A stretch of 16,951 nucleotides of DNA, taken from a bacterium. Lineage in GTDB: Bacteria; UBP14; UBA6098; B30-G16. The notes beneath the pieces are model-generated. The model was not told where the DNA came from and ran no database searches. It worked only from the letters and a program-made list of their open reading frames with translations. The position numbers were made by a program, and so were the translations under genes. Location: NCBI GenBank assembly GCA_030620455.1, contig JAUXEQ010000009.1:1-16951 (forward strand), read 5' to 3'. Shown piece by piece: positions 7,715 through 14,187 of the stretch. Numbering within the stretch: position 1 is the stretch's first letter; every line of letters begins with the position of its first letter.

Positions 7715-8608
7715 ATGGAGAAAGATACGGAGATTAATGGTGGTTTTTTTGTCAATAAGCCAAAGGGTTTAACATCCCGTAAAGTCGACAATATCATTAG
7801 TAAAGCAATTAATATTAAGCGAGTTGGGCATATTGGCACGCTTGACCCACTCGCGGAAGGAATTCTTCCTGTATTAATTGGAAAGGCAACAAAACTGTCT
7901 CGTTTTGTCGATAGTGGAATTAAGGCATACCGAGTGGAAATGATTCTTGGGATAACAACCGATACCGATGATGCGACAGGAGAAGTAATATCAGTTAAAT
8001 CTGTAAAAGCAAATTCCAATGAGGTTTTATCTGCATTGAAAAAGTTTGTGGGAAAAATTGAACAAGTACCACCTAAGTACTCAGCAAAAAAACGAAATGG
8101 TATCCCATATTACAGATTAGCCCGAAAAGGTTTGGAATTTGAAATTAAGGCAAGCAATGTGCAAATATTCTCTATAGCAAATGTCGAGATAGACTTGCCT
8201 AAAATTAGATTTGATGTTGAATGCAGTACAGGAACATATATGCGAGCTATTGCTCGAGATTTAGGTTCAATTTTAGGCTGTGGCGGACATCTTAGCGGTT
8301 TAGTTAGAACTAGAGTTGGACCTCATACATTACAAAAAGCTACGAATCTTGATGTAATTATCGATTCTATTCAATCGGAAACACCCAAGAAATATTTAGT
8401 TTGTCTTGCTGATCTGATACCACATATCCCGCGGATTAGAATTAAGGATCTCGAGATCTGGCAGGTTATTCACGGTCAAATTATCCAGAACTTCGGCTTA
8501 CAGTTTAGGAACTCCGAAATATTTGCCTTAACCGATTCTAATGATAAAGTTTTAGCTCTTGCAGAGAAAGAATCTAGTTCATATAAATATTTGCGAGTGC
8601 TTGTTTGA
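7715..8608 (+). CDS. truB: tRNA pseudouridine(55) synthase TruB
   Basis: Converts U55 in the T-loop of most tRNAs to pseudouridine. The protein of 297 residues opens with the family strand GGFFVNKPKGLTSRKV. The catalytic Asp44 is in GHIGTLDPLAEGILPVLIG. The next signatures, YRVEMILGITTDTDDATGE, PPKYSAKKRNGIPYYRLARKG and the CSTGTYMRAIARDLG segment, are all present. A C-terminal PUA-like portion ends in YKYLRVLV. I chose ATG 7715, with AAGGA (7700-7704) ten nt upstream; a GTG at 7709 in the same frame would overlap the stop of the preceding gene and is the main alternative. Either way it directly follows the TPR/PBP gene and is probably translationally linked. Only mazG follows here; the often-seen rbfA or ribF neighbours are absent. 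Confidence 0.96.
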   Translation: MEKDTEINGGFFVNKPKGLTSRKVDNIISKAINIKRVGHIGTLDPLAEGILPVLIGKATKLSRFVDSGIKAYRVEMILGITTDTDDATGEVISVKSVKANSNEVLSALKKFVGKIEQVPPKYSAKKRNGIPYYRLARKGLEFEIKASNVQIFSIANVEIDLPKIRFDVECSTGTYMRAIARDLGSILGCGGHLSGLVRTRVGPHTLQKATNLDVIIDSIQSETPKKYLVCLADLIPHIPRIRIKDLEIWQVIHGQIIQNFGLQFRNSEIFALTDSNDKVLALAEKESSSYKYLRVLV

Positions 8609-8619
8609 TTGGAGGTTTT

Positions 8620-9465
8620 ATGATTGAGAAAGATAAAAGCGAAAGTAGCATTTTTCACAATGAAGATGATGAAATCTGCGCAGCTTTTATACGGTTGTAT
8701 AAAGTTGTAAAAAGGATTAGAGCACCTGATGGTTGCCCTTGGGATCGTGAGCAAACGCATAAATCCCTTAGACCATATATTATCGAAGAAGTTTATGAAT
8801 TCCTCGAAGGTGTCGACAATAATGATTGTGAAATAATGAAGGAAGAATTAGGAGATGTATTGCTTCAGGTGCTTTTACATGCAGAAATTGCAAGGGAGTC
8901 GGATAGGTTTAAACTCCTTGACACAATTAATACAATAACAGAAAAACTTATTAGACGTCACCCGCACGTTTTTAAAGATACTATTGTTATAAACTCGGAA
9001 GAGGTTTTAAGAAACTGGGAGGCTATAAAAAAAGAGGAGCGGCTGGAGAATAATAAAAATAAAACTAATGAAAATATTTCTTTATTAGCCGGCATTCCGC
9101 AAAGTATGCCAGCTCTTTTGGTTGCACAACGAATGCAGGAAAAGGCGGCTCGAATCGGTTTTGATTGGGGAAATATCGTCGATGTATGGGACAAGGTTAA
9201 GGAGGAAATTTCAGAGTTAGAGAAATTACTCGATTCCAAGAATGTTGACCGAATTGAGGATGAACTTGGAGATGCGTTTTTTGCATTAACAAATCTTGCT
9301 CGATTTTTCAATCTTCATTCTGAAATGGCTCTAAGGAGAACAAACAATAAATTCTATAATAGATTTACTTACGTTGAACGTAAAATTGATGAAGAAAAAA
9401 TTGAAAATCCTACTTTAGAACAAATGGATGTTTTCTGGGATGAAGCTAAGAATTTAGGAAAGTGA
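8620..9465 (+). CDS. mazG: Nucleoside triphosphate pyrophosphohydrolase MazG (tandem domains)
   Basis: Hydrolyses nucleoside triphosphates to monophosphates and pyrophosphate, acting as a house-cleaning enzyme. The 281-residue protein has the two-domain layout of the Escherichia coli type. The first domain begins APDGCPWDREQTHKSLRPY and has the metal-binding EExxE/EELGD set (E57, E60, E76, D79). The second begins AARIGFDWGN and repeats it (E196, E199, E215, D218), so both sites look intact. GGAGG (8611-8615) lies 4 nt before ATG 8620; an in-frame TTG at 8605 overlaps the truB stop and is less likely. It is the last gene of the run starting at 4206. No convincing terminator is visible after it, only an AT-only palindrome near 9492-9507. 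Pyrophosphate released by this enzyme could in principle feed HppA, but the two are not linked genetically. Confidence 0.96.
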   Translation: MIEKDKSESSIFHNEDDEICAAFIRLYKVVKRIRAPDGCPWDREQTHKSLRPYIIEEVYEFLEGVDNNDCEIMKEELGDVLLQVLLHAEIARESDRFKLLDTINTITEKLIRRHPHVFKDTIVINSEEVLRNWEAIKKEERLENNKNKTNENISLLAGIPQSMPALLVAQRMQEKAARIGFDWGNIVDVWDKVKEEISELEKLLDSKNVDRIEDELGDAFFALTNLARFFNLHSEMALRRTNNKFYNRFTYVERKIDEEKIENPTLEQMDVFWDEAKNLGK

Positions 9466-9592
9466 TTAAATAGATTAAATCCAAGTACAAATATTAATTT
9501 TTTAATAATAGATATTGCTTTAAATAATGCACTATATCATGGCAAGCTAACTATTATATTAAATGAGATATTTTCAATCACTTCGAAACTTC

Positions 9593-9621
9593 TTGCCTTT
9601 TAAAATCTATATTCCTATAAT
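9593..9621 (+). promoter_or_regulatory. Promoter for rnpB
   Basis: TTGCCT (9593-9598) and a perfect TATAAT (9616-9621) are separated by exactly 17 bp. Predicted transcription start is near 9628, about 30 nt before the inferred mature 5' end of RNase P RNA. It is the only good promoter in the 190-nt gap after mazG; the rest of that gap is AT-rich with no recognisable feature. Confidence 0.7.
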
Positions 9622-9657
9622 AATCTAAAACAGGTAAACATGGTCGAGGAACAAATA

Positions 9658-10032
9658 ACCAATGGGAGGTGATAAGGGACGCTCCGGGGAAATATTTCTC
9701 GGGGAGGAAAGTCCGGGCTTCCACGAGTCAGCACACCTCGTAATTCGAGGATCCAGTCACGGAATGGAAAGTGCCACAGAAACTAAACCGCCTGGAGAGT
9801 TCTATCTCAAAAGGTCAGGGTGAAAAGAGAAGAAATAAGAATCTTCTTCCTCATCGGTAACGTTAAGGTTTGGCAAACCCTGTGCGGGAGCAAGGTCAAG
9901 CAGGAAGTAGGATGACTCTTTTTATTACTTCCGGGTGGACCGCTAATATGCATAGAGCAATCTATGTAAAAGATAAATGTCCCTTGTCCTGATTTTCAGG
10001 TTACAGAACCCGGCTTATAGCTTCCCAATGGT
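9658..10032 (+). ncRNA. rnpB: RNase P RNA, bacterial type A
   Basis: The catalytic RNA that trims 5' leaders from pre-tRNAs. Conserved blocks are in the right order: GAGGAAAGTCCGGGCTTC (9703-9720; P4 5' strand), AGTGCCACAGAAA then AAACCGCC (~9769-9791), GGGAGCAAGGTCAAGCAGG (~9886-9904), and AGATAAATG then ACAGAACCCGGCTTATAG (10003-10020; P4 3' strand). The ends pair as P1: CCAATGGGAG near 9659 with CTTCCCAATGG at 10021-10031, with one A-A mismatch. P18 is a clear hairpin, CATAGA (9951-9956) and TCTATG (9961-9966) with a GCAA tetraloop. P15 is GGAAGTA (9903-9909) with TACTTCC (9926-9932); its loop has GGAT instead of the usual GGU that binds the tRNA CCA end. Boundaries are from P1 pairing and are good to a few bases. 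Confidence 0.95.
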
Positions 10033-10073
10033 AATTTTACTCTGCCATGTACCCCAAAAATGGAGGTGATAAA

Positions 10074-11792
10074 ATGAAGTGGGTGCTGGCTGATCGTATG
10101 GATCCTTCTTTGTCTATCCAACTTTCTAAGAAATTGGAAGTACCTAAGGTAATTTCTCAAATTCTTGTTAATAGAGGGTACAAAACTGTTGATGATCTTA
10201 AATCCTTTTTTTATCCAAGCCTTTCAGATTTGTCATCACCATATCTTTTGCCCGATATGCGTATAGCTATCGATAGAATCCTTAAAGCACTGAAGGATCG
10301 GGAAAGAATCATTATTTTTGGTGACTACGATGTTGATGGTATAACCTCTACAGCTTTATTATACAATGTTCTATCAAGATTTGGAGCTGATGTAATATGG
10401 TATCTTCCAGACAGGCTTATCGAAGGTTATGGTCTGTCCACGAAAGCTATTGATGAAGCAATTGAAAAAGGTTCCACACTCTTGATAACGGTAGATTGTG
10501 GAATTACCGGGTATGAAAGTATTGCGTATGCCAAAACTCGAGGTTTGGACTGTATTATAACTGATCATCACGAACCGGGTTCTGAAATGCCTGATGCAGT
10601 TGCAATTGTGGATCCTAAGGTTATGGATGATGTAAACACACCATTTAGAGAACTTTCCGGTGTAGGAGTTGCATATAAACTTGCCGATGCTTTATATGAA
10701 GAGTTAAATGAAGAAAAATCAAATCTTCACGATCATCTGGATTTAGTGGGTCTGGGAACTATCGCAGATATTGTTTCACTTACTGAAGAAAACAGAATAT
10801 TAGCTAGATTTGGTCTCAGAACTCTTGAGAGAACGAAGAAACCGGGACTTAAAGCGTTGTTGAAAATTTCAGGTTTGTGGGGTAACGAACTTTCTAGTTG
10901 GCATGTTGTATTTATTTTAGCTCCCAGAATAAACGCAGTTGGACGTGTTGGTAATCCTGAATTGGCTTTTAGACTTTTAACTAGCAGAAGCTTAGAGGAA
11001 GCCTCGAGAATAGCGGATATTTTAGAGACTGAAAATAAACGACGCAAGAGTTTGGATGAGAAGATTTTTATTGAAGCAGTTGAGCTTGCAGAACGAAGTA
11101 TCACCGAAGATGAGAGAGCTTTGGTTTTAGTGAGCGATAAGTGGCATCTTGGAGTAATAGGTATTGTAGCAAGTAGACTTGTTGAAAAATATTTTAGACC
11201 AGTTGTTTTAATTTCTACAATTGACGGAACTGGAAAGGGCTCCGCGAGAAGTATTCCAAGTTTTCATCTTTTAAATGCTATTAAAAGTTGTAGTTCTCAT
11301 CTTATAAAATTTGGTGGTCATAAATATGCGGCAGGTCTTTGTATCGAGAAGGATAAAATACCAAAATTCAGAGAGGATTTTCTTAAATATACATTAGAGC
11401 ATATTACAACTAGCGATCTTGAACACCAACTTTCTATCGAAGCAAAGATAACCGCAGAAGAAATAAACCTTAATCTCATAGATTGGCTGGAACTTTTTGC
11501 ACCTCACGGACCTAATAATATGCGTCCGATTTTCCTTTTGGAGGATGTTGATATCCTTGGTGAACCTCGTATTGTTGGAAGCAATCATTTAAGATTTAAA
11601 ATTCGAGCTAAGAATAATTTATTAGATGTTATCGGTTTTAATTTTGGTGATTTTAAAGAGCGTATTACAATGAGAAGTAGACCAGTTAATCTTGCGGTGG
11701 TTATTGAGAAAAATACATATTACGGTCAACCAGATGTCCAATTACGCATTAAAGATATAAAGCTGGGTAATTGGAGGATAGATTTAGATTAG
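10074..11792 (+). CDS. recJ: Single-stranded-DNA-specific exonuclease RecJ
   Basis: A 5'-3' single-strand DNA exonuclease of recombination and mismatch repair. The protein of 572 residues fits the RecJ core. DHH-domain motifs: GDYDVDG (83-89; D84, D86, D88), ITVDCGIT with D141, and ITDHHE with D164-H165-H166. GVGVAYKLADAL and GLGTIADIVSL follow. APRINAVGRVGNP (~283-295) precedes the DHHA1 domain with its GGHKYAAG signature (~414-421), and a C-terminal OB-like domain contains LELFAPHGPNNMRP. ATG 10074 is preceded by GGAGGTGAT (10062-10070), a full match to the 16S anti-Shine-Dalgarno; the frame is open back to 10047, but that part would lie over the ribosome binding site. The gene starts ~42 nt after rnpB without a visible promoter or terminator, so it may depend on read-through from the rnpB promoter. 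Confidence 0.97.
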   Translation: MKWVLADRMDPSLSIQLSKKLEVPKVISQILVNRGYKTVDDLKSFFYPSLSDLSSPYLLPDMRIAIDRILKALKDRERIIIFGDYDVDGITSTALLYNVLSRFGADVIWYLPDRLIEGYGLSTKAIDEAIEKGSTLLITVDCGITGYESIAYAKTRGLDCIITDHHEPGSEMPDAVAIVDPKVMDDVNTPFRELSGVGVAYKLADALYEELNEEKSNLHDHLDLVGLGTIADIVSLTEENRILARFGLRTLERTKKPGLKALLKISGLWGNELSSWHVVFILAPRINAVGRVGNPELAFRLLTSRSLEEASRIADILETENKRRKSLDEKIFIEAVELAERSITEDERALVLVSDKWHLGVIGIVASRLVEKYFRPVVLISTIDGTGKGSARSIPSFHLLNAIKSCSSHLIKFGGHKYAAGLCIEKDKIPKFREDFLKYTLEHITTSDLEHQLSIEAKITAEEINLNLIDWLELFAPHGPNNMRPIFLLEDVDILGEPRIVGSNHLRFKIRAKNNLLDVIGFNFGDFKERITMRSRPVNLAVVIEKNTYYGQPDVQLRIKDIKLGNWRIDLD

Positions 11793-11812
11793 AAAAGGAA
11801 TGTTTCAAGAAA

Positions 11813-12442
11813 TTATAATAAACCATCTTTAAGTAACTTCAGGATTTGTCTCCAAAATTTTTTCTCATGTCCAACAATAGATCGACCACCGTGTCCAGGC
11901 AACAATATGAGATTGTCAGGTAACTGCAATATAAGTTCGATACTTTCTGATAACTGTTTGGAACTTCCACCAGGAATATCTATCCTTCCTATGTTTCCAC
12001 CTGCGAATACAGTGTCTCCAGAAATGAAATAGTTATTTACAACAATACCGATACTACCGGGCGAGTGTCCGGGAAGGTGCATCAGATCCGCATCGAACAT
12101 CGATTTTATTGTCAAGCTTTCAATATTTTCCGCAGAGATAGATATAGGAGTTCCAGTAAATGATGAAAAATTCAAATTTGGGTTTTCGAGCATAGGGTTT
12201 TCTGCTCTGTGAGCGTAAATGGGTATTCCATATTCATTTTTAATTTCGGGGACAGCCAATATGTGATCGTAATGTCCGTGGGTTAGAATAATTGACAAAG
12301 GATTAAGCATCAACTTATTAATTTTGTCGATTATGTTTTGCGAATCACCACCAGGATCTATGATAACTGTTTCTCTTTTGTTATTGTGTAAGATGTAACA
12401 ATTGGTCTCGAGTTGTCCTACAACAATTCTTTCAATATTCAT
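11813..12442 (-). CDS. Metallo-beta-lactamase-fold hydrolase, glyoxalase II-like
   Basis: A two-metal hydrolase of about 209 residues. Metal ligands are complete: THGHYDH (HxHxDH, residues ~54-60), PGHSPGS (His ~126), SGDTVF (Asp ~143) and PGHG (His ~184). The N-terminal strand IERIVVGQLETNCYIL and the compact size match the small YcbL-like group, related to glyoxalase II and often annotated as MBL-fold hydrolase. It lacks the C-terminal helical domain of full glyoxalase II, so the substrate (a thioester or other) is not known. Two adjacent ATGs exist at 12445 and 12442; I took the second because a GGGG lies 5 nt upstream. It converges on recJ with only 20 nt between the stops, and its 5' end faces the tRNA gene across a divergent promoter region. 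Confidence 0.9.
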   Translation of the reverse strand: MNIERIVVGQLETNCYILHNNKRETVIIDPGGDSQNIIDKINKLMLNPLSIILTHGHYDHILAVPEIKNEYGIPIYAHRAENPMLENPNLNFSSFTGTPISISAENIESLTIKSMFDADLMHLPGHSPGSIGIVVNNYFISGDTVFAGGNIGRIDIPGGSSKQLSESIELILQLPDNLILLPGHGGRSIVGHEKKFWRQILKLLKDGLL

Positions 12443-12487
12443 CATGACCCCAATGCTTTAAACTCAAATAGATTAAAATCAAGTTGT

Positions 12488-12518
12488 ATAATAACAAATC
12501 ATTCTTGACAACTGTCAA
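12488..12518 (-). promoter_or_regulatory. Possible divergent promoter for the MBL-fold gene
   Basis: Reading the minus strand, TTGACA (complement of 12513-12518) and TATTAT (complement of 12488-12493) are spaced 19 bp, about 45 nt before the gene start. The -35 is the mirror half of the palindrome TTGACA-AC-TGTCAA that also provides the tRNA promoter -35. The spacer is longer than ideal, so this is tentative. Confidence 0.35.
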
Positions 12519-12532
12519 AGTAAAAATATAAT
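12505..12532 (+). promoter_or_regulatory. Strong promoter for tRNA-Arg
   Basis: A perfect TTGACA (12505-12510) and a perfect TATAAT (12527-12532) are separated by 16 bp. Transcription should start near 12539-12540, only a few bases before the mature tRNA at 12545, leaving a very short 5' leader. The -35 hexamer is half of the 14-bp inverted repeat TTGACA-AC-TGTCAA (12505-12518). Confidence 0.85.
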
Positions 12533-12544
12533 GAGTGCATAACT

Positions 12545-12618
12545 GCCCCTGTAGCTCAGCTGGATAGAGCATCGGACTTCTAATCCGAGGGTCGCAGGTT
12601 CGAATCCTGTCGGGGGTG
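12545..12618 (+). tRNA. tRNA-Arg (anticodon TCT)
   Basis: A complete cloverleaf can be folded by hand. The acceptor is GCCCCTG with CGGGGGT (two G-T pairs), the D arm GCTC/GAGC with loop AGCTGGATA (A20 after GG, an arginine identity base), and the anticodon stem TCGGA/TCCGA with loop CTTCTAA. The variable loop is GGGTC, and the T arm GCAGG/CCTGT closes TTCGAAT. The anticodon TCT reads AGA and AGG, which are frequent arginine codons in the genes here. The discriminator base is G at 12618. CCA is not encoded and must be added by an enzyme. A run of eight T follows immediately (12619-12626) and may end transcription. It is a single tRNA, not in a cluster. Confidence 0.96.
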
Positions 12619-12626
12619 TTTTTTTT

Positions 12627-12852
12627 AAGCATTTTTATATATATTTCAGAGACAGCATATAATAAACTCACCCAGTTAGGTCAAATCCTTTCAACAAGTG
12701 GTTTGTTTATAAATCCTAATAAACATTCATATGCAAATACGAATATTTTAATTAGGAATTATTAGTGACTTCATAGAAAAAATACGGAATTTTGATAGAG
12801 CTTTATCTGTTTTATAACACTGAAAAATATATAAGTGAAACAGTATATGTCA
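12627..12852. other. AT-rich gap between tRNA-Arg and the PP-loop gene
   Basis: No coding region is supported on either strand. An imperfect hairpin at 12807-12843 (CTGTTT with AAACAG, plus inner CACT with AGTG) lies 10 nt beyond the stop of the minus-strand PP-loop gene and might act as its 3' end, but no T-run follows on that strand. TCCTAAT near 12713 and ATTAGGA near 12751 are a short inverted repeat with a long loop. I found no duplication of the tRNA 3' end, so there is no evidence of an integration site. Confidence 0.35.
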
Positions 12853-13866
12853 TTAAAGGTAACGCACTGCAGGTTCACATTTATAGAATGGTAAACTATA
12901 TAATTCCTCTCGGGTTAATTTAAGTTTTTCAAGTAAGATATTCATGGCGTCAACTGGTTCCTGTTGTATTTTCTCCTCTTCTTCCTTTATTTTAATTCGA
13001 CCTGTTTCTGTATCTATCAAACCAGCACGAATGTTTGCTGAAATTGTCATCCATCTTTTCGAGAAACCGAATTTCTTTTGGAGTAGAAAATCACTTACTT
13101 CGGCAACAAGGCAATCTACATGTCTTGTGCGACCGTTAGGCATTGTTTCCCAACCAATTTCCTTTTGAAGAATCCCAATAATATTGTCTTCGTCCCAATC
13201 GAAATATTGAGGAAGGGCAATTAGATTAAATTCACTAATCTCGCTTGTTGGTGTTACAATTTTTTGTAATTTATCTGTTGGATAGTTGTTTTTGGCATAT
13301 TTCATAAAGCGATCGTAATGATGTCTTAACATTCCGAGAACGTTGAATTCAACTCTCGAACCGGAGACTCCACCGTGAATAATTGTCCGAGCGTTGTTGT
13401 TTCTCGCAACGATGAATCCAGAGCGGCAGCATCCCTGGCAACAAGGTGTGCAGAAATCACCAGTTGCAAGTAAGAAATCGCGATATAATCGATACATTAT
13501 TTCTAAATCAGGGGTTATTTCTATAATCGGAATGTTCAGAGTTTCCCTTATCCTTGCCAGATTGTTTTTTGCTGTATCTGTTACGAAACCGTGGTTGAAG
13601 TTGGCTCCAATTACATCGAGATTGTATTTCCTCTTGCAAAGAAATGCAACGTATGAACTGTCGATGCCACCGCTACATGTTACAACAACTTTTTCGCCGC
13701 GCTTTGTAATTTCTCTAATTCTTTTCTCGAATTCAGATTTTGCTTTATTCGGATCGAAATGTTTCCATTTTTCATCGTATTGCTCGCAGGCATTGCACAA
13801 TCCATCCTCGTTGATTTTCAATTTAGGATAGGTTTCCGGTAAGAGGCATCTTTTGCAGAATTTCAT
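12853..13866 (-). CDS. Cysteine-rich PP-loop ATPase, N-acetyl sugar amidotransferase-like
   Basis: A 337-residue protein of the ATP-pyrophosphatase (PP-loop) superfamily, which adenylates a substrate before adding nitrogen or sulfur. It opens with a zinc-knuckle-like region, FCKRCLLPETYP and GLCNAC (C4, C7, C24, C27), as in the N-acetyl sugar amidotransferases (WbpG/PseA-like). The PP-loop is CSGGIDS (64-70). A middle CTPCCQGCC block has five cysteines in nine residues (C139, C142, C143, C146, C147), and HVDC (249-252) and a KFGFSKRW segment follow near the C-terminus. No glutaminase or sugar-biosynthesis gene is adjacent, so the sugar role is unproven; tRNA or cofactor thiolation is an alternative. 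I chose ATG 13866: AAAGGA lies 4 nt upstream and conserved sequence begins there, although the frame opens with a TTG 33 nt earlier. It stands alone, with long gaps on both sides. Confidence 0.72.
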   Translation of the reverse strand: MKFCKRCLLPETYPKLKINEDGLCNACEQYDEKWKHFDPNKAKSEFEKRIREITKRGEKVVVTCSGGIDSSYVAFLCKRKYNLDVIGANFNHGFVTDTAKNNLARIRETLNIPIIEITPDLEIMYRLYRDFLLATGDFCTPCCQGCCRSGFIVARNNNARTIIHGGVSGSRVEFNVLGMLRHHYDRFMKYAKNNYPTDKLQKIVTPTSEISEFNLIALPQYFDWDEDNIIGILQKEIGWETMPNGRTRHVDCLVAEVSDFLLQKKFGFSKRWMTISANIRAGLIDTETGRIKIKEEEEKIQQEPVDAMNILLEKLKLTREELYSLPFYKCEPAVRYL

Positions 13867-14187
13867 TAAATCCTTTCTTGTAGTCTTTTTATTTAACAAT
13901 GTTAGTGTTATTTCTTAATTCTGCAAGTATGATTACTATAATGATTGTCTCTAAGAGATTTGCCGTGGTAAACTAAGTTAATTTTCTATCCCTACTATTT
14001 TAATCGAAATGTTTTGTATTAATAGTCATAATCGGCATGCAAAACTCAGAGAGCAATCGGATTAGAAGAATATCACACGTAAATCACACAATTGGATTGA
14101 TAATGTTTTATTTAGTTTTTTTATTGAAGAGCATCATAAATAAATGAAAATTCTGGCAGCAAATACTTAATATCATCAAATGTTCCA
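13867..14187. other. Intergenic region between feoB and the PP-loop gene
   Basis: About 320 nt without a supported gene. It must hold the minus-strand promoter of the PP-loop gene. The small palindrome TCTCT-A-AGAGA at 13948-13958, about 85 nt before that start, and a nearby TATAGT on the minus strand are the only candidate sites, and both are weak. A minus-strand stretch right after the feoB stop, ending in a TAA near 14124, has 24 open codons in a different frame but no start codon or ribosome binding site. I see no clear terminator for feoB. Confidence 0.4.

Noticed and set aside
9665..10072. GGAGGTGATAA occurs both inside the RNase P RNA (9665-9675) and before recJ (10062-10072)
   Set aside because: The second is a normal ribosome binding site; the first has no start codon at proper spacing and lies at the P1 end of the RNA. 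An 11-base match of this sequence is best seen as coincidence.
10733..11104. Minus-strand 123-residue reading frame
   Set aside because: Antisense shadow of recJ, Ser/Leu-rich and without a ribosome binding site.
12432..12671. Minus-strand 79-residue reading frame containing RIRTCDPRIRSPMLYP
   Set aside because: It is the antisense translation of tRNA-Arg, a well-known false gene that recurs in databases because tRNA sequences are conserved.
12545..12852. tRNA-Arg 3' end as an integration site for a mobile element
   Set aside because: No integrase gene and no repeat of the tRNA 3' end were found in the window.
13394..13831. Plus-strand 145-residue reading frame
   Set aside because: It lies entirely opposite the PP-loop gene, has no ribosome binding site and matches no family.
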